DNA of 14,234 nucleotides from Chloroflexota bacterium. GTDB lineage: Bacteria > Chloroflexota > Limnocylindria > Limnocylindrales > CSP1-4. Where the stretch lies: positions 1-14,234 of the forward strand of contig VBFZ01000027.1 of NCBI GenBank assembly GCA_005880805.1, in the 5' to 3' direction. Under the pieces are notes generated by a model. It was given only the letters and a program-made list of their open reading frames with translations. It was not told the origin of the DNA and did no database searches. Of the stretch, positions 1-7,672 are shown piece after piece (the stretch's first letter is position 1; each line of letters starts with the position of its first letter). The position numbers were made by a program, and so were the translations under genes.

Positions 1-798
1 GCTCTCAACGAAAGGACCCGGCTGGTCTGGTTCGAGACGCCGACCAATCCGTGGCTGAAGCTTGTGGACGTCGCGATGGTCGCGGACACCGTGGGCCATG
101 TGCCCGCCGCGCGCGGCGAGCGACCCCTCGTCGTCGTCGACAACACGTTCGCGTCTCCGGCGCTCCAGCGGCCGATCCACCTCGGGGCCGACGTGTCCTT
201 CCACTCGTCGACGAAGTACCTCGCCGGTCACTCCGACACGGTCAGCGGCGTGGCCGCCACGAACCGGGGAGATGTCGCCGAGCGGCTGCGCTTCCTTCAG
301 AACGCCATGGGAGCCGTGCCGGGACCGTTCGACTGCTTCCTCGCGCTGCGGGGGCTCCGAACACTGGCGCTGCGGATGGACCGCCACGCGGCAAACGGGA
401 CCGCGATTGCCTCAATGCTCTCCGCACGCGACGACGTCGAGCTGGTCCGCTACCCGGGCCTGGCCGAGGGCCGCCACGCGCATCCGCAGGCCGCGCTCGC
501 CGATCGCCAGATGCGCCTGCCGGGCGGCATGGTGTCCTTCATTCCGTCCGCGGGAGGTCGGTCTCATCGATCGGCGGCCGAACGGGCCCGCGCGATCTCG
601 GAGGCGACCCGGATCTTCGCGCTTGCCGAGTCGCTGGGCGGGGTCGAGTCTCTGATCGAGGTGCCCGCCGTCATGACCCATGCGTCGGTGGCCGGCTCAC
701 CGCTCGAGGTACCGGACTCCCTCGTCCGCCTTTCATGTGGCATCGAAGCCGCCGATGACCTCCTGGCCGATCTCGGCCAGGCGCTCGATCGAGCCTGA
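1..798 (+). CDS. Cys/Met-metabolism PLP-dependent enzyme (cystathionine gamma-synthase/lyase type), 5' end missing
   Basis: C-terminal 265 residues of a trans-sulfuration enzyme, a cytosolic PLP enzyme acting on cystathionine, homoserine esters or similar sulfur amino acids. The fragment opens within the conserved ETPTNP segment, continues through the cofactor-binding VDNTF motif and contains SSTKYLAGHSD, whose lysine (codon 72 of the fragment, bases 214-216) is the expected PLP Schiff-base residue. The family C-terminus is intact: GGMVSF, then LAESLGGVESLIEVPAVMTHAS, then LVRLSCGIE, with a cysteine where valine is usual. About 120 N-terminal residues lie outside the window. Sequence alone cannot separate gamma-synthase, gamma-lyase and methionine gamma-lyase. 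An exporter of the EamA family follows after 14 bases and is probably co-transcribed. Confidence 0.93.
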   Translation, partial: ALNERTRLVWFETPTNPWLKLVDVAMVADTVGHVPAARGERPLVVVDNTFASPALQRPIHLGADVSFHSSTKYLAGHSDTVSGVAATNRGDVAERLRFLQNAMGAVPGPFDCFLALRGLRTLALRMDRHAANGTAIASMLSARDDVELVRYPGLAEGRHAHPQAALADRQMRLPGGMVSFIPSAGGRSHRSAAERARAISEATRIFALAESLGGVESLIEVPAVMTHASVAGSPLEVPDSLVRLSCGIEAADDLLADLGQALDRA

Positions 799-801
799 CG
801 C

Positions 802-808
802 AGGAGGA
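802..808 (+). promoter_or_regulatory. Shine-Dalgarno for the EamA transporter
   Basis: AGGAGGA lies a few bases before the GTG at 813. It is one of the few strong ribosome binding sites in the window and fixes the GTG start. It fits translation as the second gene of an operon with the PLP enzyme. Confidence 0.75.
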
Positions 809-812
809 CCAC

Positions 813-1796
813 GTGATTCGGACCGCTTCTGACCAGACGACCGCCGTCGCCTTCCTGGGCATCGCCTTGTTTGGCGGGGTGAACGCCATCGCGGTCCGCT
901 TCAGCAACCAGGAGCTCGCCCCCTTCTGGGGCGCCTCGTTCCGGTTCGCGATCGCATCCGGGCTGCTCTTCGGGGTCATGGCCGTTCGTGGCATTCCAAT
1001 GCCGCGGGGTGCCGCCCTGCGCGGCGCGCTGCTCTACGGGCTGTTCGGGTTTGCGGTCGCCTTCGGCTTCCTCTATTTCGGCCTGGTGAATGCGCCCGCC
1101 AGCGTCGCCGCGATCGTCCTCGCGCTCGTGCCGCTCCTCACGTTCCTCTTCGCCGTCGGCCAGGGCCAGGAGCGGTTCCGCGGCCAGAGCCTGCTTGGGG
1201 CGGTCATCTCGCTCGTCGGCGTGGCCTTCGTGTTCGGTGAGGGCGTCGGTGCCGCCGTGCCGATCATCTCGATCGCGGCGATCCTGGCCGGTGCCGCGTC
1301 GATGGCCGAGTCCAACGTGGTCGTCAAGCGCTTCCCGAAGTGCCACCCAACGGCAAACAACGCGATCGCGATGGGCGTCGGAGCCGCGGTCCTGCTCCTC
1401 GCGGCGCTGGTTGCCGGCGAGCGGCTTGCGCTGCCGACCCAGGCGAAGACCTGGGCCGCCGTCGGGTATCTCTCGCTGATCGGCTCCATCGTCGTCTTCT
1501 CGCTGTTCCTGTTCGTGATCTCGCGCTGGAGCGCGTCGGCGACGAGCTACGTGATGCTGCTCATGCCGCTCGTGACGATCACAATCGCGGCGATTCTCGC
1601 CAACGAGGCGGTCACAGCCGCCTTCCTGCTCGGAGGCTTGCTCGTCGTGGTCGGTGTCTACATCGGTGCCTTCGCGCCGCCGCTCGACCGGTTGCTGGCA
1701 AGGCGACCGGCCGATCGAACGCCAACGCTGAGCCCGGTCCCTGCCCGGGCCACCGAGCCCGGCCAGCCGGCGTCCACGCATCCCGGCTGCGCCTGA
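813..1796 (+). CDS. EamA/DMT-superfamily transporter
   Basis: Inner-membrane protein of 327 residues with about ten hydrophobic helices arranged as two EamA repeats of five. The first repeat opens with AFLGIALFGGVNAIAVRFS and includes the helix FGFLYFGLVNAPASVAAIVLALVPLL, typical of the family. The second repeat includes SLIGSIVVFSLFLFVISRWSA and SYVMLLMPLVTITIAAI. The last 40 residues are a hydrophilic, proline- and arginine-rich tail. The GTG start has a strong Shine-Dalgarno. EamA proteins export small metabolites; the founding member exports cysteine and O-acetylserine. Its place 14 bases behind a trans-sulfuration enzyme makes a sulfur amino acid or related thiol a reasonable substrate guess, but the family is too broad for the sequence to settle it. 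Confidence 0.9.
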   Translation: MIRTASDQTTAVAFLGIALFGGVNAIAVRFSNQELAPFWGASFRFAIASGLLFGVMAVRGIPMPRGAALRGALLYGLFGFAVAFGFLYFGLVNAPASVAAIVLALVPLLTFLFAVGQGQERFRGQSLLGAVISLVGVAFVFGEGVGAAVPIISIAAILAGAASMAESNVVVKRFPKCHPTANNAIAMGVGAAVLLLAALVAGERLALPTQAKTWAAVGYLSLIGSIVVFSLFLFVISRWSASATSYVMLLMPLVTITIAAILANEAVTAAFLLGGLLVVVGVYIGAFAPPLDRLLARRPADRTPTLSPVPARATEPGQPASTHPGCA

Positions 1797-1860
1797 CCGA
1801 GCAGAGCAGGCCGGCAGCTCGCGAGATGCCGCGGCTGACCCGACCGTACCTTCGGGTGGC

Positions 1861-1888
1861 TTGTCCGCGCGGTCCCGAGCCGTAGCCT
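1861..1888 (+). promoter_or_regulatory. Promoter for the 1895 gene, leaderless type
   Basis: TTGTCC (1861-1866), 16 bases, TAGCCT (1883-1888), then six bases to the ATG at 1895. Transcription from this -10 would begin at or next to the start codon, giving a leaderless mRNA. No Shine-Dalgarno precedes the ATG, which agrees. The rest of the 98-base gap after the EamA gene shows no clear terminator. Confidence 0.5.
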
Positions 1889-1894
1889 GCGGGC

Positions 1895-2500
1895 ATGTCC
1901 GTGGAGTCCGCGCCGAGCCGGCTCTCGCTCGTGATGCACCAGGTGCCCGAGGACGTCTTCGAGCCCGAGTTCGTGCCCGAGGCGCCGTTCGTCCAGTTCG
2001 AGGCGTACGCGGACGACGCGCGGCTGTTCGGGTGGGTGCGCCTCGACGCCGATCGGCTGACGGACCTGCTGAACGACCACGACGAGCTGCAGCTCTTCCA
2101 CGTCGAGATCGAAAGCCTGCTCGACGGCCGAACCGAGACGGCCGACGAGGTGACGGTCCGGCGCGACGAGCTCGTCGCCGTGCATGTCGGCGGCCCACGC
2201 GGTCGTCAGGGCGAGCGACGCCGGACGCGAAAGTACGCCGCGGCCGTCCAGACCCGCCATTACCTGGTCGGTGGCTACGTCCACGCGCCGGTGGGCAGCG
2301 ACGTGCGGCGAAGCGTCACGGAGCGGCCGCCGATGATCCCGCTGACCGATGCCTGGATCGAATACTGGTCGGGCGGGCGCCGGAAGCGGCAGTGGGTCGG
2401 CACGATCGTCGTCAACCGCGAGCTCGCGGATTCCTGGCGGTTCGTGCCGGACGAGGATCTCGCCTTCGGGCGGTTGCGCCCTGCAGTGCCACCCGCCTGA
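1895..2500 (+). CDS. Hypothetical protein with an internal duplication
   Basis: A 201-residue soluble protein that I cannot assign to a characterised function. It has no signal peptide or membrane helix. Two segments resemble each other: residues 43-75 (RLFGWVRLDADRLTDLLNDH and onward) and residues 122-157 (HYLVGGYVHAPVGSDVRRSV and onward, ending in PLTDAWIEY). Both have a hydrophobic strand with a central glycine, an arginine- or aspartate-rich turn, and a second strand around an E or D. This looks like a tandem copy of a small beta-rich unit, similar to short DUF proteins seen in Chloroflexota and Actinobacteria; that link is from memory and uncertain. An arginine-rich linker (residues 101-113) joins the halves. 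The ATG start is supported by the promoter immediately upstream. It stands alone between two other transcription units. Confidence 0.8.
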   Translation: MSVESAPSRLSLVMHQVPEDVFEPEFVPEAPFVQFEAYADDARLFGWVRLDADRLTDLLNDHDELQLFHVEIESLLDGRTETADEVTVRRDELVAVHVGGPRGRQGERRRTRKYAAAVQTRHYLVGGYVHAPVGSDVRRSVTERPPMIPLTDAWIEYWSGGRRKRQWVGTIVVNRELADSWRFVPDEDLAFGRLRPAVPPA

Positions 2501-2584
2501 TCGGCGGGCGACGCACCTTCTCGCTCAAACAGTCATGCGGCCTTCGGCCGTCCGGGCGGTTCGCAAGGGCGCCGACGGAGTGTC

Positions 2585-4075
2585 ATGCTGGACGCTGGCG
2601 CAAGGCTCCTGATGACGCTCGCCCAAACCTCCCCACGCGCCTCCTCCCATGCCCACAGACTGGTTCTCGGCTCCCTCTTCGCGGTCGTGCACCAGTTCCG
2701 GCCGCTGCTCGGAGAGAACGGGCTGCTGCCGGTGCCGGAGTACCTGCGCTACGTGCACTTCCGCGATGCGCCGAGCCTGTTCCACTGGCGCTACTCCGAT
2801 CGCCTGGCCGTCGGCATCGGCTGGGTCGGCGTCGTTCTCTCGGCGTCGATCGTCCTGGGCCTCGCCCAGTCGGCTCCCACCCCGCTCACCATGCTCGTGT
2901 GGTTCCTGCTGTGGATCCTGTACCTCAGCATCGTCAACGTCGGCCAGCGTTGGTACTCCTTCGGCTGGGAGTCGCTGCTCCTGGAGGCGGGCTTCCTGGC
3001 GATCTTCCTCGGCGACGACAGGATTGCGCCGCCCATCCTCACCCTCATCCTGTTCCGCTGGCTCGCGTTTCGAGTCGAGTTCGGGGCCGGCCTCATCAAG
3101 CTGCGCGGAGACCGCTGCTGGCGCGATCTGACGTGCATGTACTACCACCACGAAACACAGCCCATGCCGAACCCGTTGAGCTGGTTCTTCCACCGCCTGC
3201 CGAAACCGCTCCACCGGATCGAGGCGCTGGGCAACTACTTCGCCCAGCTGGTCGCGCCGTTCGGCCTCTTCCTGCCGCAACCCATCGCGGGCCTGTCGGC
3301 GCTGGTCATGATCGGAACACAGGGCTATCTCGTGATCAGCGGCAACTACGCCTGGCTGAACTGGGTCACGATCGTCGCGGCACTGGCCGGGGTCCCGGAC
3401 GACTTCTACCGCGTGATCATTCCCTTCGCGACGCCCGTCCTCGCCGAGACCCCCGTCTGGTTCATCGCGGCGGTCAGCGCCCTGACGGCGAGCGTCGTGG
3501 TGCTGAGCTGGTGGCCGGTTGTCAACATGATCAGCCCGGGCCAGGTCATGAACCAGAGCTTCAACCAGCTCCACCTCGTCAACACGTACGGCGCGTTCGG
3601 GAGCGTGACGCGGGTGCGCTACGAAGTCGTCCTCGAAGGCACGGCGGCCGAGCGGCCTTCGGCCGCTGACTGGCAGGAATACGAGTTCATCGGCAAACCG
3701 GGCAACGTGAGACGCGTTCCGCTGCAGATCGCGCCGTACCATCTGCGACTCGACTGGCTCATGTGGTTCGCGGCCCTGTCACAGGCTTACGCCCGCGACT
3801 GGATCATGCCGTTCCTCCAGAAGCTGCTCGAGGGAGACCCGGGAGTGCGCAGCCTTCTCCGGCGTGACCCGTTTGCCGACACCGATCCGCCGCGCTACGT
3901 ACGCGCGCGGTTCTACCGCTACCGCTACACGTCCTGGTCGGAGCTGCGCGAGACGGGCAGCTGGTGGCATCGCGAGCTGGTCGGCGAGTACGTCCCGGCG
4001 GTCACGCTGGCCCCGCGCGGCGAGGCGCCGCCGGCGGTCCTCGACACCCATACCTTCGACCCGAGCCTCGACTGA
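2585..4075 (+). CDS. Lipase maturation factor (LMF) family membrane protein, N-terminus abnormal
   Basis: Multi-pass membrane protein of 496 residues, matching the LMF1/LMF2 family throughout. Markers include FRPLLGENGLLPVPEYLRYV, the NVGQRWYSFGWESLLLEAGFLAIF helix, the GAGLIKLRGDRCWRDLTCMYYHHETQPMPNPLSW stretch, the FNQLHLVNTYGAFGSV block and the C-terminal RYRYTSW. In vertebrates LMF1 supports lipase folding in the ER; the bacterial role is unknown. The usual family start, a W-F-x-A-P/E type leader and a full first helix, is missing: the frame reads 23 atypical residues and then a helix of only about 12 residues (RLVLGSLFAVVHQF, residues 25-38). A familiar leader, MPTDWFSAP, is encoded in another frame at 2649. 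The ATG at 2585 has only a close GGAG four bases upstream, so the true start is unsure. The FAD oxidoreductase follows two bases after the stop. Confidence 0.85.
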   Translation: MLDAGARLLMTLAQTSPRASSHAHRLVLGSLFAVVHQFRPLLGENGLLPVPEYLRYVHFRDAPSLFHWRYSDRLAVGIGWVGVVLSASIVLGLAQSAPTPLTMLVWFLLWILYLSIVNVGQRWYSFGWESLLLEAGFLAIFLGDDRIAPPILTLILFRWLAFRVEFGAGLIKLRGDRCWRDLTCMYYHHETQPMPNPLSWFFHRLPKPLHRIEALGNYFAQLVAPFGLFLPQPIAGLSALVMIGTQGYLVISGNYAWLNWVTIVAALAGVPDDFYRVIIPFATPVLAETPVWFIAAVSALTASVVVLSWWPVVNMISPGQVMNQSFNQLHLVNTYGAFGSVTRVRYEVVLEGTAAERPSAADWQEYEFIGKPGNVRRVPLQIAPYHLRLDWLMWFAALSQAYARDWIMPFLQKLLEGDPGVRSLLRRDPFADTDPPRYVRARFYRYRYTSWSELRETGSWWHRELVGEYVPAVTLAPRGEAPPAVLDTHTFDPSLD

Positions 4076-4077
4076 GC

Positions 4078-5550
4078 GTGTCGCCCGACTCCGGCTTTCG
4101 CCCGCCGCCATCTGCCTTCGATGCGATCGTAGTCGGCGCTGGACCGAACGGACTTGCCGCGGCGATCACACTCGCGCGCGCCGGACGCCGGGTGCACGTC
4201 CTCGAGGCGGCCGAAACCGTCGGTGGCGGGAGCAGGTCGGCTGAGCTGACGCTGCCCGGATTCGTCCACGACGTGTGCAGCGCGGTCCATCCGCTGGCCC
4301 GATCGTCGCCGTTCTTCCGGGAGCTGCCGCTCGAACAGCACGGGCTGCGCTGGATCGAGCCGCCGATCGAGCTCGCTCACCCGCTCGATGACGGGGAAAC
4401 GGCCTTCGTCGTCCGGTCGGTCGAGGAGACGGCGGCCTCGCTGGGCGCCGATCGGCGCGCCTATCGCGGGCTGCTGGGTCCCGTCGCGCGGCGCTGGGAA
4501 CTGCTCCTGGACCTGGCCGGCCCGTTTCGGATCCCGCTGAACCCGGTGAAAACCTTCCAGGCGGGCAGCTTTGCCCTCAGAGCCATCCGGTCGGTCGCAC
4601 GTCTGACGCGCCGCTTCGAAACGCCGCAGGCGCGCGCGCTCCTGGCCGGCTGCGCGGCGCACTCGATGCTCCGCATGACCGAGCCGATCAGCGGCGGCCT
4701 TGGCCTCGTGCTGCTGGGCAGCGCGCACGCCGTCGGCTGGCCGATCGCGGAGGGCGGCTCTCAGCGGATCGCCGACGCCCTCGCGTCCTACCTGGCCAGC
4801 ATCGGCGGAAGCGTCGAGACCGGCCGGCGAGTCCTCACCCTCGACGACCTCCCGCCCCGCCGGGCAAGCCTGCTCGACCTGTCACCGAACAGCGTCGTGG
4901 CAGTCGCGGGGGAGGCGAGGCTGTGCCCGAACATCCTGGGGCGCTGGTACATCCGCCAGCTTCGGCGGTACCGCTACGGACCTGGCGTGTTCAAGATCGA
5001 TCTCGCCCTCGATGGCCCGATTCCCTGGCGCGACGAGCGGATCCTCGGCGCGGCAACCGTCCACCTCGGCGGTGGTCTCGAGGAGATCGCGGCCTCTGAA
5101 GATGCGGTTCGCGGTGGCCGCCTCCCCGAGCGGCCGTTCGTGCTTCTGGTCCAGCCCTCGCTGTTCGATCCTTCGAGGGCACCGGCTGGGAAACACACCG
5201 TGTGGGCGTACTGCCACGTTCCCAACGGTTCTGACGCGGACATGAGCGAGGCGATCCTCGGCCAGATCGAGCGCTTTGCGCCGGGGGTGCGGGACCGGAT
5301 CATCGGTCGCAGCCAGCGCGGACCCGCGGAGCTCGAAGCGGATAATCCGAACTACGTGGGCGGCGACATCGCCGGCGGTCTCCAGGACCTGCGCCAATTC
5401 TTCACCAGGCCCGCCGTACGCCTCGACCCGTACCGGACCCCGGATCCCAGCGTCTTCATCTGCTCGGCATCCACGCCGCCGGGCAACGGGGTGCACGGCC
5501 TGTGCGGCTGGCACGCCGCAAAATCGGCGCTGCGAGGTGTCCTCCGCTAG
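4078..5550 (+). CDS. PYROXD2/phytoene-desaturase-like FAD-dependent oxidoreductase
   Basis: A 490-residue flavoprotein. The dinucleotide-binding fold is at residues 15-47: FDAIVVGAGPNGLAAAITLARAG with the GxGxxG glycines at 20, 22 and 25, ending in the ribose-binding glutamate of VHVLEA. The family C-terminus is intact: NPNYVGGDIAGG and then VFICSASTPPGNGVHGLCGWHAAKSA, which completes the FAD site. The middle part (YGPGVFKIDLALDGPIPW, PFVLLVQPSLFDPSRAPAGKHTVWAYCHVPNGS) matches the PYROXD2-like branch, not true carotenoid desaturases. The substrate is unknown. The GTG at 4078 is chosen because it sits two bases after the LMF stop, the usual distance for coupled translation, and places the FAD motif at a normal depth. 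An upstream in-frame ATG at 3964 would overlap the LMF gene by over 100 bases and is unlikely. Confidence 0.92.
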   Translation: MSPDSGFRPPPSAFDAIVVGAGPNGLAAAITLARAGRRVHVLEAAETVGGGSRSAELTLPGFVHDVCSAVHPLARSSPFFRELPLEQHGLRWIEPPIELAHPLDDGETAFVVRSVEETAASLGADRRAYRGLLGPVARRWELLLDLAGPFRIPLNPVKTFQAGSFALRAIRSVARLTRRFETPQARALLAGCAAHSMLRMTEPISGGLGLVLLGSAHAVGWPIAEGGSQRIADALASYLASIGGSVETGRRVLTLDDLPPRRASLLDLSPNSVVAVAGEARLCPNILGRWYIRQLRRYRYGPGVFKIDLALDGPIPWRDERILGAATVHLGGGLEEIAASEDAVRGGRLPERPFVLLVQPSLFDPSRAPAGKHTVWAYCHVPNGSDADMSEAILGQIERFAPGVRDRIIGRSQRGPAELEADNPNYVGGDIAGGLQDLRQFFTRPAVRLDPYRTPDPSVFICSASTPPGNGVHGLCGWHAAKSALRGVLR

Positions 5551-5594
5551 GGGCCCGGAGTCCACGGGCGGAGGGGCGCACCTGTTGAATGTGG

Positions 5595-5623
5595 TTGCCC
5601 CCCGCCGAGACGGCGGCCACACT
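5595..5623 (+). promoter_or_regulatory. Candidate promoter for the hydrolase-cyclase gene
   Basis: TTGCCC (5595-5600), 17 bases, CACACT (5618-5623), then eight bases to the ATG at 5632. The -10 is imperfect, but spacing and the absence of a Shine-Dalgarno fit a leaderless or near-leaderless start. The 81-base gap holds nothing else clear beyond a weak 5-bp hairpin after the oxidoreductase stop. Confidence 0.35.
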
Positions 5624-5631
5624 TCGGCTCG

Positions 5632-6966
5632 ATGCCGGAAACGCGCTATGCGAAAGCCCCCGACGGAGTCTCGATCGCGTACCAGGTCGTCGGCGACGGG
5701 CCACGCGATCTGGTCTGGGTCCCAGGCTGGATTTCACATCTGGAGGCGGCCTGGGAGGAGCCCACGCTCGCCCGGTTCTTTGAGCGGCTGGCCTCGTTCT
5801 CACGCCTCATCCTCTTCGACAAGCGTGGCACCGGCATGTCCGACCGTGTTGCCGTGTCGGCCCTGCCGACGCTCGAAGTACGCATGAGCGACGTGCTCAC
5901 GGTCTGCGATGCCGTCGGCTCGGAACGGGCGGCGCTGTTCGGCGTCTCGGAGGGCGCTCCGATGTGCGTGCTGTTCGGGGCGACGTATCCGGTCCGCACG
6001 ACCGCGATCGTCCTGTTCGGCGGCTACGCACGCCGCCTCGTCGCAAGCGACTATCCGTGGGGCGACACCCGCGACGCGCTGGAGGCATTCCTCGATCAGA
6101 TCACGGAAGGCTGGGGCGGGCCGGTCGGGCTCGACGTGCGGGCCCCAAGCCGGATCAATGACGAACGCTTCCGGGCGAACTGGGCGCGCTACCTCAGGTT
6201 GGGTGCCAGTCCGGCTGCTGTCCGTGCCCTGACGGAGATGAACAGCGAGATCGACGTGCGTCCCGTCCTGGATTCCGTGCGGGTACCCGCACTCGTCCTC
6301 CACCGGGTCGGTGATCGCACGCTCCCGCTCGAGGCTGGCCGGTACCTCGCCGAGCACATTCCCGGGGCGCGGATGGTCGAGCTGCCCGGCGAAGATCATC
6401 TACCCTGGATCGGCGATCCCGACCGCGTGATCGAGGAGATCGAGGAGTTCCTGACCGGCGCTCGGCGCCATCCAGAGCACGATCGGGTGCTGGCGACCGT
6501 CCTCTTCACCGACATCGTCGGATCGACCGAGCGCGCTGCGGGCCTGGGCGACAAGGCCTGGACGGACCTGCTCCAGGCCCACCATCGCGTCGTGCGCGAT
6601 CAGCTGACTCGCTACACCGGCCGCGAGGTGAACACCAGTGGCGATGGCTTTCTCGCCACGTTCGACGGGCCCGCACGCGGGATTCGCTGTGCGCTCGCGA
6701 TTACCGACGGTGTTCGCCCGCTCGGCATCGACGTCCGGGCCGGCCTGCACACGGGCGAGGTCGAGGTAGAAGGAAGCGAGATCCGGGGCCTTGCCGTGCA
6801 TATCGGCGCTCGCATCGGTGCGCTGGCAAGGGCCGGGGAGGTCCTCGTGTCGAGGACCGTCAAGGATCTCGTCGTTGGTTCCGGCCTGTCCTTCGCCGAT
6901 CGCGGGACGTTCGAGCTCAAGGGCGTGCCCGACGCCTGGCAGCTGTACGCGGTCGACCATTCGTAG
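5632..6966 (+). CDS. Alpha/beta hydrolase fused to class III adenylate/guanylate cyclase domain
   Basis: A 444-residue soluble two-domain protein. Residues 1-280 are an alpha/beta hydrolase: nucleophile elbow GVSEG with Ser106, likely acid Asp228 (VGDRTLP) and histidine His256 (GEDHLPW). Residues 286-442 are a class III nucleotidyl cyclase catalytic domain: metal-binding Asp294 in LFTDIVGST and Asp338 in TSGDGFLATF, then GLHTGEVE and GEVLVSRTVKDLV. The position that is usually the purine-selecting lysine is Asn334, and the transition-state asparagine is His390 while Arg394 is kept (VHIGAR). Fusions of this kind occur in actinobacteria and Chloroflexota, and I recall the same H-x-x-x-R variant in relatives, so it need not be inactive. 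The obvious hypothesis is that a ligand bound or cleaved by the hydrolase domain controls the cyclase. The nucleotide product (cAMP, cGMP or none) cannot be told from sequence. Confidence 0.92.
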   Translation: MPETRYAKAPDGVSIAYQVVGDGPRDLVWVPGWISHLEAAWEEPTLARFFERLASFSRLILFDKRGTGMSDRVAVSALPTLEVRMSDVLTVCDAVGSERAALFGVSEGAPMCVLFGATYPVRTTAIVLFGGYARRLVASDYPWGDTRDALEAFLDQITEGWGGPVGLDVRAPSRINDERFRANWARYLRLGASPAAVRALTEMNSEIDVRPVLDSVRVPALVLHRVGDRTLPLEAGRYLAEHIPGARMVELPGEDHLPWIGDPDRVIEEIEEFLTGARRHPEHDRVLATVLFTDIVGSTERAAGLGDKAWTDLLQAHHRVVRDQLTRYTGREVNTSGDGFLATFDGPARGIRCALAITDGVRPLGIDVRAGLHTGEVEVEGSEIRGLAVHIGARIGALARAGEVLVSRTVKDLVVGSGLSFADRGTFELKGVPDAWQLYAVDHS

Positions 6967-7000
6967 GGGGCTGCGCAGGGAAACGCCGTGGCCCCTCCCG

Positions 7001-7672
7001 TCACGAGCCCATGCCCGCCGGCTGGGTGCCCTGGTTCGTCACCGCGTAGAGGACGGCGATCCCCACGTAGAACAGGAGCGCGACGAGCGGCGCGAGGATC
7101 GCGATCGGGATCGCCAGGGCATAGATGACGGGGCCGATCGAGCCCCGCCGGAGCTCGGCACGCGCGTATGCGGCATCGAGCGGTGGCTCGAGCAGGTCAG
7201 GGCGATCGATGAGATGTCGCCACATGAACGTCCACGGCAGCGCGGTCGCAACCGACAGCAGGCCGTAGACGGCCGCCGCGGTCGACGCCGATGCTCCGCC
7301 GTCCGCGACGTACGCGGCGAGCAGTGAGGTCGGGAAGGGGAGCGTCGCCACTCCGAGCAGGAGCATCAGGTTCAGCCACTGCAGTCGGTTGTCGAAGCGG
7401 TTCACGCGGTCGACGAACGCGCGGTGGTTGAGCCAGATGATCCCGATCGTCAGGAATGCCGCCAGGTAGGCGAGGTAGGAGGGCCAGTGGCGAGCGAGGG
7501 CGGTCAGGAGTCCGCCGGCGTTGGTGACTTCGGCCTCGCTGGGTACCTTCAGGTCGAGCACGAGCAGCGTAATCGCGATCGCCATCACCCCGTCGCTGAA
7601 CGCCTCGACACGGCCGGTCTGCGAGAGCCGAATAGCCGGTACCGTGGGCCCCGCCGGTTCGGTGCGATCCAT
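7001..7672 (-). CDS. TMEM175-family (DUF1211) potassium channel subunit, canonical copy
   Basis: Integral membrane protein of 223 residues with six hydrophobic helices. Helix 1 carries the family signature: R21-x-x-x-F25-S-D-G28, followed by VMAIAITLLVLDLKVP. The WLNHRAF...VNRFDNRLQWLNLMLLLGVATLPFPTSLLAAYV block in helices 2-4 is also typical. Bacterial TMEM175 proteins have one six-helix repeat and assemble as tetrameric cation channels conducting mainly potassium. The ATG at 7672 overlaps the stop of the upstream paralogue by one base (TGATG), so translation is probably coupled. The gene ends 34 bases from the convergent hydrolase-cyclase gene. There is a weak GGGGC/GCCCC stem in that gap but no T-run, so I do not call a terminator. 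Confidence 0.92.
   Translation of the reverse strand: MDRTEPAGPTVPAIRLSQTGRVEAFSDGVMAIAITLLVLDLKVPSEAEVTNAGGLLTALARHWPSYLAYLAAFLTIGIIWLNHRAFVDRVNRFDNRLQWLNLMLLLGVATLPFPTSLLAAYVADGGASASTAAAVYGLLSVATALPWTFMWRHLIDRPDLLEPPLDAAYARAELRRGSIGPVIYALAIPIAILAPLVALLFYVGIAVLYAVTNQGTQPAGMGS

Noticed and set aside
564..2198. Long minus-strand frame (544 codons)
   Set aside because: Its product is arginine- and glycine-rich low-complexity sequence, and it runs antisense to the PLP enzyme, the EamA gene and the 1895 gene, all with clear family matches. A GC-rich shadow.
2533..2548. GGCC-TTC-GGCC hairpin
   Set aside because: A 5-bp stem with no T-run; a similar one occurs inside the LMF gene at about 3653-3667, so it is probably background in this base composition.
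1861..3669. Plus-strand frame of 602 codons
   Set aside because: Overlaps two better genes in other frames and is arginine- and proline-rich.
2525..3742. Long minus-strand frame opposite the LMF gene
   Set aside because: Charged low-complexity product with no motif; the LMF protein on the other strand is clear.
6967..7000. Possible terminator between the hydrolase-cyclase and TMEM175 genes
   Set aside because: GGGGC/GCCCC can pair, but the loop is long and there is no T-run.
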